From contig NZ_JAMQVC010000002.1 of NCBI RefSeq assembly GCF_023721415.1, positions 434,001 through 498,000 on the forward strand: a stretch of 64,000 nt of DNA. Reading direction: 5' to 3'. The notes beneath the pieces were generated by a model. That model ran no database searches, had not been told where the DNA came from, and saw only the letters and a program-made list of their open reading frames with translations. Every line of letters starts with the position of its first letter. Within the stretch, counting starts at the first letter, position 1. This DNA is from Galbibacter mesophilus (GTDB taxonomy: Bacteria > Bacteroidota > Bacteroidia > Flavobacteriales > Flavobacteriaceae). The translations under genes were made by a program, and so were the position numbers. Positions 50,362-59,132 of this stretch are shown here, piece by piece.

Positions 50362-51026
50362 GCCCTAACTTTTTTTATCGTTTCAAGGGCCTTTCTAACT
50401 TTTTCCTCCAGCCCTTTATAATCGGCCTTTTGAATAATTTCTTTGGAAATAAGCTGGGATCCCATACCTACGCAGGTCACACCGGCCCTGAACCAAGCGG
50501 TAAGGTTTTCTTCATCCGGACTCACGCCACCGGTGGGCATAATGCTGGTCCACGGGCAGGGCCCTTTAACCGCCTTAACGAATTCGGGTCCGTAGGTAGC
50601 GCCAGGAAACAGTTTTACGATTTCACAGCCCATTTCCTCCGCCCTGGCAATCTCGGTTAAGCTTCCGCAACCGGGCGACCAAAGCACCTTCCTACGGTTA
50701 CAAACGATTGCAATGTCTTCCCTGAAAACGGGGGTCACCACAAACTGGGCTCCCGATTGTATGTAAAGCGACGCAGCGGCTGCATCCGTTACCGATCCTA
50801 CGCCCAAAATCATTCCTGGGCATTCTTTCTGGCAGAACTTGCTCAATTCGTTAAAGACCTCATGCGCAAAGGCTCCACGTGCCGTAAACTCAAACAATCG
50901 AGCACCGCCGTCGTAGCATGCTTTTACCACGTTCGAAATTATTTCTTTATCGTGATGGTAGAACAAGGGCACCATTCCGGTTTCGGCCATGGTATTTGCC
51001 ACTTCCATTCTTGAATATGTCTTCAT
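50358..51026 (-). CDS. kdgA: 2-keto-3-deoxy-6-phosphogluconate aldolase
   Basis: Class I aldolase of 222 residues (KDPG/KHG family) that cleaves 2-keto-3-deoxy-6-phosphogluconate to pyruvate and glyceraldehyde-3-phosphate, the last step of uronate catabolism. The catalytic Glu46 lies in LFEFTARG, and the Schiff-base Lys138 in EIVKLFPG. PTGGVSPDEENLTAWFRAGVTCVGMGSQL is the phosphate-binding region. Its stop overlaps the dctP start by four bases, and it lies 27 bp after kdgK. The DNA is GC-rich compared with the window's ends: 34 of 60 bases at 50461-50520 are G or C. The name eda would be equally suitable. Confidence 0.95.
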   Translation of the reverse strand: MKTYSRMEVANTMAETGMVPLFYHHDKEIISNVVKACYDGGARLFEFTARGAFAHEVFNELSKFCQKECPGMILGVGSVTDAAAASLYIQSGAQFVVTPVFREDIAIVCNRRKVLWSPGCGSLTEIARAEEMGCEIVKLFPGATYGPEFVKAVKGPCPWTSIMPTGGVSPDEENLTAWFRAGVTCVGMGSQLISKEIIQKADYKGLEEKVRKALETIKKVRA

Positions 51027-51053
51027 ATTAAGTGTTTTAGCTAGTTATGCTTT

Positions 51054-52067
51054 TTATCTTTTTACCCTTCCGGAAGTATCGCCGTCCATTAAATTTACCA
51101 CATCTTCCTTTGAAACCAAATTGGCATCTCCGTAAATGGTATGTTTCAAACAGGAGGCCGCCACCGCAAAATTCAGGGCTTTTTCATCTTCAAAATGGTT
51201 GAGCCCGTAAATTAGGGCGCCCATAAAACTGTCCCCGGCACCAATACGGTCCACGATATCGGTAATATCATAGGAAGTGGATTCAATCAGTTCCTTCCCG
51301 TCATAGAGAACAGCGGACCAAACGTTGTGCATGGCACTGATGTTTTTTCTATGGGTGATCACTATTTTTTGACAGTTGGGGAAACGGATTTTTAGTTTTT
51401 CAGAAAGTGATTTTTGAAGTTCCTTTTCCGAAGTTCCCTGCGGTACGATATTGAAATACTGTTCGGAAGCATAGTCCCCGGCCAGTATCACATGGCATTT
51501 ACTTACCATTTTTTCCATGATTTCACCTGGGGTTTTGCCATAGTTCCAAAGATTGGCGCGGTAATTGAAATCGGTCGAAATGGTCAGTCCCAATTCGGTG
51601 GCCACTTCAATAGCCTCCATGCAAGCATCCGCAGCACCTTGGGAAACTCCAGGAGTGATGCCCGACCAATGGAACCATGTGGCGTCCTTAAAGACTTCCT
51701 TCCAATCTATCATACCTTTTTCGATATTGGCGAAAGAGGAATGTGCCCGGTCGTAAATTATTTTACTGCCTCTTACCGAAGCTCCTTTTTCAAGGAAATA
51801 CAGTCCGAGCCTATCGCCGCCCCTTGCAATGTAACTTATTGAAACGTTGTGTTTTCGCATTTCCATGATAGCGGTCTGCGCGATATCGTTCTCCGGCAAT
51901 CGGGTAACCATTTCAGTTTGCATCCCAAAATGGGCGATGGTGGTAAGGACATTCAGTTCACTCCCGCCGTAATCGGCGTTGAAAGCTTCTGCCTGTGAAA
52001 ATTTTAGGTACCCCTGTGTGGAGAACCTAAGTAAAACTTCCCCGAAAGCGACTACTTTTTTGGTCAT
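51054..52067 (-). CDS. kdgK: 2-keto-3-deoxygluconate kinase (PfkB family)
   Basis: Sugar kinase of 337 residues in the PfkB/ribokinase fold. The N-terminal segment is VVAFGEVLLRFST, the substrate region FNADYGGSELNVLTTIAHFG, and the ATP/catalytic motif DRIGAGDSFMGAL with catalytic base Asp279. It phosphorylates 2-keto-3-deoxygluconate at O6 with ATP. KDG kinase is chosen over other PfkB members because the gene sits between uxaC and kdgA in a pathway where this activity is required. The 190 bp upstream, between this gene and uxaC, is almost wholly a MITE-like element (52086-52245), which splits an otherwise tightly packed operon. Confidence 0.9.
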   Translation of the reverse strand: MTKKVVAFGEVLLRFSTQGYLKFSQAEAFNADYGGSELNVLTTIAHFGMQTEMVTRLPENDIAQTAIMEMRKHNVSISYIARGGDRLGLYFLEKGASVRGSKIIYDRAHSSFANIEKGMIDWKEVFKDATWFHWSGITPGVSQGAADACMEAIEVATELGLTISTDFNYRANLWNYGKTPGEIMEKMVSKCHVILAGDYASEQYFNIVPQGTSEKELQKSLSEKLKIRFPNCQKIVITHRKNISAMHNVWSAVLYDGKELIESTSYDITDIVDRIGAGDSFMGALIYGLNHFEDEKALNFAVAASCLKHTIYGDANLVSKEDVVNLMDGDTSGRVKR

Positions 52068-52085
52068 GGTTTGATGTTGGTTAAT

Positions 52086-52245
52086 GAACTCATCTTGACT
52101 TTTTCTATTTCCTAAAAAATGATTGAAATTCGCCTATATTTCGTTACTTTTCTTATCCGTAGCGATGCTATGCCTTTCAAAAAGTGCCTCCTCTAGACAA
52201 ATTTCAATTCATTTTCGGTTAAACGCAAAAAGTCAAGATGAGTTC
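52086..52245. repeat. MITE-like element, copy 2 (160 bp)
   Basis: Second copy of the 160-bp element at 4895-5054, in the same orientation. It has the same perfect 19-bp terminal inverted repeats (52086-52104 and 52227-52245) and differs from copy 1 at 7 internal positions by hand alignment. It lies between uxaC and kdgK within the minus-strand operon, starting 18 bp after the kdgK start and ending 12 bp before the uxaC stop. Near-palindromic throughout, it would fold into a long RNA hairpin in the polycistronic message. No obvious target-site duplication. Confidence 0.85.
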
Positions 52246-52257
52246 GATTAATGCAAT

Positions 52258-53661
52258 TTAAAAATTAAAATACTCTTTTGCGTTGTGGTAACAGATATCC
52301 TGCACGATTTTCCCTATCCATTCCATGTCGTTGGGCAGTTCTCCGTTTTCTATATCCTCTCCAAAGAGGCTGCAAACGAGCCTTCTAAAATATTCATGCC
52401 TTGGGAAGGACAGGAAGCTTCTGGAATCGGTAAGCATACCGATAAAACAGCTGATGAGTCCCATGTTGGAAAGCGCGTTCATTTGTTTTGTCATGCCGTC
52501 CTTTTGGTCCAAAAACCACCAACCGGAACCGAACTGCACCTTTCCTTTTACCGAACCATCGTTGAAGTTCCCGATCATGGTGGCCATCACCTCGTTATGT
52601 GCCGGGTTAAGGTTGTAAATAATGGTTTTTGAAAGCTGGTCCTGACTGTCGAGCTTATTCAGGAAGTTGGAAAGTTTCTCCGCCTGCGGATAATCGGCGA
52701 TGGAATCCCAACCGGTATCGGGGCCCAATTTGGCCAGCATCCTTTTGTTGTTGTTGCGCAGTGCGCCCAAATGGAACTGCTGTACCCAGCCCAATTTATG
52801 GTATTCTTCCGAAAGGAACTGTAAAACGGCACTTTCGTACTTTTCAATTTCTTCGGAAGTAAGTATTTGTTTTTTTAGTTTTTTCTTGAGGATGGCATCC
52901 ACTTCCGCATCGGTGTAATTGATAAATGGAATACTGTTGAGTCCGTGGTCGGAGACTTTACAACCATTGGAATCAAAATAGTCCAATCTCTTTTTAAGGG
53001 CATCCTTTAGGTCCTGGAGCGAATTTATGGAAACATCCGACGCTTTTTCCAGCTTCGATAGGTACTCCAAGAAGCCTTCGTTCCCGATCATGATGGATTT
53101 ATCCGGCCTGAAAGAAGTACTAATTAAAGTTTCAAAAGGATTCTTTGCTATTTTTTGATGGTGCTCCAAAGTGTCGATCGGGTCTTCCGTAGTACAGACC
53201 ACTTCCACATTCATTTTGGTAAGCAAGCTCCTACAACTTAAATCTGGCGACTGTAACTTTTCGGTGGTCTCGTTGTAGATCCTTTCCGCATTGTTTCCGT
53301 TAAGAAGTTCATGCTCGTCAAAATATCGGGCCAACTCCATTTGGGTCCAATGGTAAAGTGGATTACGCATGGTGTATGGAACGGTTTCTGCCCATTTCTG
53401 GAATTTTTCCTTATCGGAAGCACCTCCCGTAATATATTTCTCATCGATTCCCAAGGTTCGCATGGCGCGCCATTTGTAATGGTCGCCGTCCAGCCATACT
53501 TTGGTTGTGTTCTCAAAAACACGGTCCCTGGCAATATCGGCCGGGGCGAGGTGGCAATGGTAATCTATTATGGGCATTTCCTTCGCATAGCTGTGGTAAA
53601 GTTCCTCGGCATATTTGTTGGAAAGTATAAAATTATCGTGGATAAACTTTTGGTTTTTCAT
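52258..53661 (-). CDS. uxaC: glucuronate (uronate) isomerase
   Basis: Protein of 467 residues, full length. UxaC converts D-glucuronate to D-fructuronate and D-galacturonate to D-tagaturonate in the cytoplasm. The amidohydrolase-like metal motif is DYHCHLAP (His35, His37). Other family segments are WLDGDHYKWRAMRTLGI, NPLYHWTQMELARYF, VVCTTEDPIDTLEHHQ, QFHLGALRNNNKRML and SCFIGMLTDSRSFLSFPRHEYFRR. It lies five bases after uxuA, in the operon headed by DUF1080. With UxuA next to it the glucuronate branch is more likely than galacturonate; the reductase that must act between them (UxuB) is not in the window. Confidence 0.97.
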   Translation of the reverse strand: MKNQKFIHDNFILSNKYAEELYHSYAKEMPIIDYHCHLAPADIARDRVFENTTKVWLDGDHYKWRAMRTLGIDEKYITGGASDKEKFQKWAETVPYTMRNPLYHWTQMELARYFDEHELLNGNNAERIYNETTEKLQSPDLSCRSLLTKMNVEVVCTTEDPIDTLEHHQKIAKNPFETLISTSFRPDKSIMIGNEGFLEYLSKLEKASDVSINSLQDLKDALKKRLDYFDSNGCKVSDHGLNSIPFINYTDAEVDAILKKKLKKQILTSEEIEKYESAVLQFLSEEYHKLGWVQQFHLGALRNNNKRMLAKLGPDTGWDSIADYPQAEKLSNFLNKLDSQDQLSKTIIYNLNPAHNEVMATMIGNFNDGSVKGKVQFGSGWWFLDQKDGMTKQMNALSNMGLISCFIGMLTDSRSFLSFPRHEYFRRLVCSLFGEDIENGELPNDMEWIGKIVQDICYHNAKEYFNF

Positions 53662-53666
53662 GCAAT

Positions 53667-54860
53667 CTATTTTTCTTGCGATTTTCTAATTCCCAATTCA
53701 AGGCCTCTTAACTCTGCGAGACCGCGAAGTCTCCCGATAGCAGAATATCCTGGATTGGTTTGCTTTCGTAAATCGTCTAACATTTTGTGTCCGTGATCAG
53801 GGCGGAATGGCATTCTTAAATCCTTTCTTCCGTTTGCTTTTCTCTTTTGTTGTTCATTAACTAAAGCCTTCATTACACCGTACATATCTACATCGCCATC
53901 CAAATGGTCGGCCTCATAAAAGTTGCCTTGAGCATCCCTTTTAGTGCTTCTTAAATGGATGAAATGAATACGATCTCCAAGAGTTTTCACCATTTCTTCC
54001 AAATTGTTGTCGGCTCTTACTCCAAAAGACCCAGTACAAAATGTAAGTCCGTTATTCGGACTATCAACGGCTTTGTATAAATCTAATATATCTTCTTCAG
54101 TGCTAACCACACGAGGAAGTCCCAAAATAGGGTAGGGAGGATCATCTGGGTGAATACACATGTTAACGCCTGCTTTTTCTGCGGAAGGAATAATCTCCTT
54201 CAGAAAGAAAAACAGATTTTCTTTTAGTTTTTTAGCGTCAATATTGTTGTAAGTGGCTAAAATTTCGTTGAATTCACCCAATGAATATCCTTCTTCCGCT
54301 CCAGGTAAACCCGCAATAATGTTATTGATGAGTTGTTGTTTGTTTTCAGAAGTAAGGTTATCAGCAAATTTTTCAGCAGAAGCAATTTCCTCTTCTGAAT
54401 AATTTTCCTTGGCACCAGGACGTTTCAGCAGAAATATTTCAAAAGCGGCAAAAGCAATTTTATCAAATCGTAAAGCGGTGGAACCGTCTTGCATTTCATA
54501 GTCCAAATCCGTTCGCGTCCAATCCAGCACAGGCATAAAATTGTAACAAATAGTATCGATACCGCAAGCACCAAGATTTTCTATGGTTTGCTTGTAGTTT
54601 TCGATAAATTTTGTGAAATCGCCTCTTTGCGTTTTTATTTGCTCATGAATAGGAACACTTTCCACTACAGACCATGTAAGGCCTGCATCTTCGATGGTTT
54701 TCTTTCTTTTTTGAATTTCTTCCTTGCTCCAGACTTCTCCGTTTGGAATATGATGTAAAGCAGAAACAATTCCGGTGGCACCTGCCTGTCTAATATCCGC
54801 TAAGGAAACAGGGTCTTTCGGACCGTACCAACGCCAAGTCTGTTCTAATTTCAAACTCAT
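53667..54860 (-). CDS. uxuA: mannonate dehydratase
   Basis: Protein of 397 residues begun at the ATG at 54860 ([20 protein letters not shown]), the conserved family start; the in-frame ATG at 54896 adds 12 unrelated residues. It dehydrates D-mannonate to 2-keto-3-deoxygluconate. Signatures: [90 protein letters not shown] (metal ligands), [14 protein letters not shown] and [12 protein letters not shown]. Base composition here is close to the chromosome's (21 of 60 G+C at 54241-54300), lower than the kdgA/dctM part of the operon. Gap to uxaC is only five bases. Confidence 0.97.
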   Translation of the reverse strand: MSLKLEQTWRWYGPKDPVSLADIRQAGATGIVSALHHIPNGEVWSKEEIQKRKKTIEDAGLTWSVVESVPIHEQIKTQRGDFTKFIENYKQTIENLGACGIDTICYNFMPVLDWTRTDLDYEMQDGSTALRFDKIAFAAFEIFLLKRPGAKENYSEEEIASAEKFADNLTSENKQQLINNIIAGLPGAEEGYSLGEFNEILATYNNIDAKKLKENLFFFLKEIIPSAEKAGVNMCIHPDDPPYPILGLPRVVSTEEDILDLYKAVDSPNNGLTFCTGSFGVRADNNLEEMVKTLGDRIHFIHLRSTKRDAQGNFYEADHLDGDVDMYGVMKALVNEQQKRKANGRKDLRMPFRPDHGHKMLDDLRKQTNPGYSAIGRLRGLAELRGLELGIRKSQEK

Positions 54861-54919
54861 TTTAGTATATTTTAAATGCCCATGGTTAGGCTTCAACTCA
54901 TTATTTTAATGAAGTAAAA

Positions 54920-56263
54920 TTATAGTGTTACTTCCCAGCCTTCTTGGTAATCTCTTCCCCAAAGTCTCATGGCTTGATCGTCTAACATTTTACCGTTGTT
55001 TTGGTCAATATTGAATCCTTTTCCAATTCGGTAAGCAACATTGGCATAATGCACCATGGCCATACTTATGTTAGCATCATCTATTGGTGCATTCAATTTT
55101 TCTTTTCCTCGAATGGTTTCAAAGAAGTTTATAACGTGTTGAGTGGTAATATCACCACCGCCACCAAGAGCAGTTCCTGCTTCGCCGGCTCCTCCCGCGT
55201 TCACTTCTTTTACTACTTTTCCGCCGCGGTCCATTAAAATGTACTTTCCGCGATCCACAAAAACAGTTCCTTCGGTACCGTAAATAAGCGTACCTCTTCC
55301 AGCGCCATAGGTCTGGTAACCATTTCTACTTTTCCCGTCCCATTCAATAACCTTTTCATCTTCAAAAGAGAAAGTAGCTTGCATGGAATCGTACATTTCC
55401 CAGCCGTCGTCTTTAAAATGTCTTTTTTGAGCCTGTACACGAGCGTGTTTAGGATAATTTACTTGCAATGCCCATCTGGCGATGTCCATTTCGTGCGTAC
55501 CGTTGTTACCGGCTTCGGCAGTACCGTAATTCCAACCGTACCAATGCCAGTTATAATTCCATGTATTGTCTGTATATTCACGATGTATAGCGGGTCCTTG
55601 CCATAATTCCCAATCCAGTCCTTGTGGTACAGGTGCCTTAGTTTGCTTAACTACTTCGCCACGGGAATTGCTATAAAAAGCAACGGCTTTGTAAGCTTTC
55701 CCTATCACTCCGTTGTGAATTTCCCTAATAATTTCAATGGTATGTGGCGCAGAACGCTGTTGATTACCCATTTGTACCACTTTATTGAATTTTTTGGAAG
55801 CCTCTACCAGCAATTCATTTTCATTCATATTATGACTACTTGGCTTTTCAACATACACATGTTTCCCGCCTTTCATGGCCATAATGGAGCCTGGCGTATG
55901 CCAGTGATCTGGAGTAGCATTAAATAGAACGTCAACTTTCTTGTCGTCAATAACTTTTCTAATATCGTTTTCCAGTTTCGGTTTGTAATCGATGTGCTTG
56001 GAAACATTTGCCAGCGCTTTTGTACGTTGACTTTCCATTACATCGCATAAATACATTAGGTTTACATTGCTTTGCTTTAATGCAATTGGCTCGTAAAATG
56101 CGCCTACTCTTCTTCCTAAACCAGCAATGGCAACGTTGAGTCGCTCGTTGGAACCAATGATATTTCTGTAGCTACTCGCCGACATCCCCATAACGGAACT
56201 ACCAACTGCAATAGCTGTACCGCTTAACACTGTATCTTTTATAAATTTTCTTCTTGTTGTCAT
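54920..56263 (-). CDS. exported Gfo/Idh/MocA family oxidoreductase
   Basis: Protein of 447 residues with a twin-arginine signal (TTRRKFIKDTVLSGTAIAVG), so it is exported folded with its nucleotide. The Rossmann start is NVAIAGLGRRVGAFYEP. The EKP motif (GGKHVYVEKPSSHN) and the C-terminal domain's GTHEMDIARWAL are typical. Exported members of this group, alongside DUF1080 proteins, are implicated in oxidising glycosides at C3 to keto-sugars or in related keto-sugar chemistry. It lies 59 bp upstream of uxuA and 13 bp after the DUF1080 gene, in the same operon, so it may prepare the uronate-containing substrate; this is inference from context. Confidence 0.85.
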   Translation of the reverse strand: MTTRRKFIKDTVLSGTAIAVGSSVMGMSASSYRNIIGSNERLNVAIAGLGRRVGAFYEPIALKQSNVNLMYLCDVMESQRTKALANVSKHIDYKPKLENDIRKVIDDKKVDVLFNATPDHWHTPGSIMAMKGGKHVYVEKPSSHNMNENELLVEASKKFNKVVQMGNQQRSAPHTIEIIREIHNGVIGKAYKAVAFYSNSRGEVVKQTKAPVPQGLDWELWQGPAIHREYTDNTWNYNWHWYGWNYGTAEAGNNGTHEMDIARWALQVNYPKHARVQAQKRHFKDDGWEMYDSMQATFSFEDEKVIEWDGKSRNGYQTYGAGRGTLIYGTEGTVFVDRGKYILMDRGGKVVKEVNAGGAGEAGTALGGGGDITTQHVINFFETIRGKEKLNAPIDDANISMAMVHYANVAYRIGKGFNIDQNNGKMLDDQAMRLWGRDYQEGWEVTL

Positions 56264-56276
56264 AATTAAAAGTTGG

Positions 56277-57665
56277 TTAGTAGGTTTTTATTTTGATGTT
56301 TTTAAATGAAACCCTGTTTCCATGGTCTTGTAGAAGGATACTTCCTTTTTCAAGCTCCCCAAAGTTTGGCCACTTTTCATATTTGCTTTCAGAAACCAGT
56401 TTACGGAATTCCTCACTACCGCGTTCGTACTCTAAAACTTTAACGCCATTTAACCAATGCTCTACATGATTGTTTTTAGAAACGATTCTAGCCGTATTCC
56501 ATTCTCCAATTGGATTAATAGGTTTATTTGTGTCCGCTTGAATTAAATCGTAAAGTGAAGCAACTGTTCTGCTGCCTTCGTGGTTGCCAAGTTTAGCATC
56601 AGGGTGTTTGGCGTCGTCCAAAATTTGGTATTCTAGACCAATTGAAGAACCTGGTCCCTTGTTTATTTCCGTATCAACATAATATTTTATTCCGCTGTTA
56701 GCACCTTCGGTAAGTTTAAAATCTACCAAAAGTTCAAAGTCCTTATAAAGTTTTTTGGTAACAATGTCCCCACCGGCAGCCGATTCTTTTCCTCCGTTTT
56801 CCTTAACGGTTAAAATACCATCTTCAATAACCCAACCATTTTCTGGGAATTTATCCAATTTAGCTCCGCGCCATCCATCTGTGGTTTTACCGTCCCAAAG
56901 CATTTCCCAACCATTCTTTTTCTCATCGATAGTAAGGCTGTTTTTTGTGACTACTGGTTCAACAGTCGTTTTTTTGCTATACTTCTGAAGGTCTTCCGTT
57001 AGAATGTTAATGTTTTTCCACATAATTTCTGTGCCTTCTTTGGCATCTTTGTGGATGGAATGCACCTGAAGTCCGATAAATCCTTTAGCTGTTTTACCAT
57101 CTATTAAATGCGCTGCGGGAACTCCGTTTATCCAAGTTTTAATAGTATCTCCAATAGCCTCGATTCGGTAGTGGTTCCATTCGTTCTGCTTAAAAGCTTT
57201 TTGGGCTTCTGGATTATTTTCCAACGGAAACAACCAACCTCTTCTTTTTTCATCATAAATCCCAGCGCTCCAAGCCCTATCGGAAGGGTCAATTTCGATT
57301 TGATAACCGTGTACAATTCCGTTTCGGTATTGAGGAATACTATTACTACGTATTTGAATACCGGAATTCATAGAGGGGTCTACTTTATATTCCAATTCTA
57401 ATATAAAATCACCGTACATTTCGTCTGTAGTCATAAAAGAATTGGGTGTATTAGCTACCGTAGAACCAATAATTTTCCCGTCTTCCACTCTATATTTTGC
57501 TTCTCCACCTTTTTGGTTCCAGCCAGTAAGGTTTTCACCATTAAAAAGAGGTTTCCAGGGGGTAGTATCTTTAGATTCATTGCTTTGACAGCTGGTGGTT
57601 AAGGTAAATGCCGCTACCGTAAGTGCCGAAAACAGGCATTTTTTTAAGGTTGTTTTCATGAACAT
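56277..57665 (-). CDS. two-domain DUF1080 (3-keto-disaccharide hydrolase-like) lipoprotein
   Basis: Protein of 462 residues. Lipoprotein signal with Cys26 (LTTSC); an alternative ATG two codons later changes little. Two DUF1080 lamin-G/concanavalin-like domains in tandem: about 35-225 (WKPLFNGENLTGWNQKGG, DFILELEYKVDPSMNSGIQIRS, WNHYRIEAIGDTIKTWING) and about 252-460 (GWEMLWDGKTTDGWRGAKLD, DFELLVDFKLTEGANSGIKYYV, WNTARIVSKNNHVEHWLNG). The family cleaves 3-keto-glycosides or binds glycans. It heads the operon and is preceded at 57704-57725 by a perfect LacI-type palindrome. Placed next to the exported oxidoreductase, it suggests oxidise-then-cleave processing of a glycoside outside the cytoplasm. 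Confidence 0.85.
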   Translation of the reverse strand: MFMKTTLKKCLFSALTVAAFTLTTSCQSNESKDTTPWKPLFNGENLTGWNQKGGEAKYRVEDGKIIGSTVANTPNSFMTTDEMYGDFILELEYKVDPSMNSGIQIRSNSIPQYRNGIVHGYQIEIDPSDRAWSAGIYDEKRRGWLFPLENNPEAQKAFKQNEWNHYRIEAIGDTIKTWINGVPAAHLIDGKTAKGFIGLQVHSIHKDAKEGTEIMWKNINILTEDLQKYSKKTTVEPVVTKNSLTIDEKKNGWEMLWDGKTTDGWRGAKLDKFPENGWVIEDGILTVKENGGKESAAGGDIVTKKLYKDFELLVDFKLTEGANSGIKYYVDTEINKGPGSSIGLEYQILDDAKHPDAKLGNHEGSRTVASLYDLIQADTNKPINPIGEWNTARIVSKNNHVEHWLNGVKVLEYERGSEEFRKLVSESKYEKWPNFGELEKGSILLQDHGNRVSFKNIKIKTY

Positions 57666-57703
57666 TGTAAGTTAGTTTTTGTTAATTTCCAATAATTGTA
57701 CTG

Positions 57704-57725
57704 AAAATGTGTACGTACACATTTT
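57704..57725. promoter_or_regulatory. 22-bp perfect palindrome, candidate LacI operator
   Basis: The core AAATGTGTACGTACACATTT is extended by one A/T on each side to a perfect 22-bp palindrome centred on CG, the form preferred by LacI-family repressors. It lies 38 bp upstream of the first gene of the uronate operon and downstream of the LacI gene. The rest of the 313-bp gap (57666-57978) is AT-rich and shows nothing else that I recognise. Confidence 0.75.
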
Positions 57726-57978
57726 TAAACTTTAAAAAAACCCAACTCTTTTCTGAAACAAAAAAAGTGAGATTTTTATATGAAGTGACTAAAGTATAAA
57801 TAATTAATCAAACAATAAAAATTATAACAATTTAATTTTTCCACAGTAAATGGGATGAAATTCTGTGTATTTGTCATTAAAATGCTCATTTTTCAATTGT
57901 TATCCTTTGAAGGGAAAGTGCTATTTTCCATATAGACTTAAAGAGAATTCCATCTTTTTGGCAACAGGCAAATTTGGT

Positions 57979-59052
57979 TTACGCCAAGTTAAAAATATTA
58001 CTAAACTCGATGTCGTAGTAAATTAGGTTTTCCTGAGTAATGATGTCTAGGGGTAAAAACCGCTTTTCTTCAGGAGTTTGTTTTAAGATCAAATGATTAT
58101 AAAAGTTCTGCATGGCAAGGTAGCCTTGCGTTTGTGGTCGTTGCCCGATTAAATAACTTATCACTCCAGACCTTAAATACTTTATGTTGTTAGGGATTAA
58201 ATCGTTTCCGACCAGTTTAATCTTACTAAAATATTGCGGATCTTCAGTGAAATGGAGTGCTACGTAATGTACTAGCGAGCTTGGAACGAATACTCCAATC
58301 GTGTCATTGTTTGGGTTGCACGCCTCTTTTAATCGCTTTTTCCAGTCATTTTTGCTTAAGTGGATGTTACTTTCCACAATGGTGATGTCGTTAATTAGCT
58401 TGCTGGTATATAGATAATCTTTAAAACCTTCAATCCTTCGTTGTAAAGTTTTATTGTGGTTTTCATTTTTTTTAACTGAAATAATGGCAATGGTCCCTTT
58501 TTTCTGGGTTTCAGAACAGAGGAGTTTTGCTGCAAGTTTACCACTTTGAAAAGCATCCTGCCCAATAAAACTTAAGGCGCCGCTGTCAGGTAAGTTTGAA
58601 TCAATTAAATTGAAAGGAATATTAGCTGCTTTTAGTTTTTCAGTCAATTTAACAGCTTCAAAATTGATAACCGGTGCTAAAATGACACCGTCCGGTTTCA
58701 GTTCTAATAGCTCTTTTGCTTTTTCCTCAAATGAAGTGGCCGAATTTTGGTCAAATTTTAAAAGAGTGAGCTTGATTCCAAACTGACTCAAATTCTTTTC
58801 TGCGGCTAAAATACCTTGTGTAGGCATTTCCCAATATTCACCTGCTTTGAAGGATGGGATAATAGCTACGATATGGTAGGTTTTGTTTAGAACAAGACCT
58901 CTGGCATACATGTTTGGCTTGTAATTAGCTTTCTTAATTATAGCTAATATTCTTTCTTCGGTTTCTTTAGAGACTTTTCCTCTCTTGTGCAATACTCTGT
59001 CTACCGTTCCCAAAGAAACGTTTGCCAGCTTTGCTATCTCTTTTATTGTCAA
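57979..59052 (-). CDS. LacI-family transcriptional regulator of the uronate operon
   Basis: Protein of 357 residues. The N-terminal helix-turn-helix (MTIKEIAKLANVSLGTVDRV, then LHKRGKVSKETEERILAII) and hinge (NYKPNMYARGL) are typical of LacI, followed by a periplasmic-binding-protein-like sensor domain (HIVAIIPSFKAGEYWEM, KPDGVILAPVINFEA, FIGQDAFQSGKLAA, KLVGNDLIPNNIKYL, GVISYLIGQRPQTQGYLA). VDRVL in the recognition helix differs from the common VSRVL. It is on the same strand as the operon and 313 bp from it, with a CG-centred palindrome in between. It probably represses the operon until a uronate or its intermediate binds; the effector is unknown. Confidence 0.92.
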   Translation of the reverse strand: MTIKEIAKLANVSLGTVDRVLHKRGKVSKETEERILAIIKKANYKPNMYARGLVLNKTYHIVAIIPSFKAGEYWEMPTQGILAAEKNLSQFGIKLTLLKFDQNSATSFEEKAKELLELKPDGVILAPVINFEAVKLTEKLKAANIPFNLIDSNLPDSGALSFIGQDAFQSGKLAAKLLCSETQKKGTIAIISVKKNENHNKTLQRRIEGFKDYLYTSKLINDITIVESNIHLSKNDWKKRLKEACNPNNDTIGVFVPSSLVHYVALHFTEDPQYFSKIKLVGNDLIPNNIKYLRSGVISYLIGQRPQTQGYLAMQNFYNHLILKQTPEEKRFLPLDIITQENLIYYDIEFSNIFNLA

Positions 59053-59132
59053 AATCGGTTAGTTTAGAAAACTAAATTAGGAAAAATAAATCAAATAAGG
59101 TACGTTAACACTTTTGTGCTCCTTGTAAAAAG

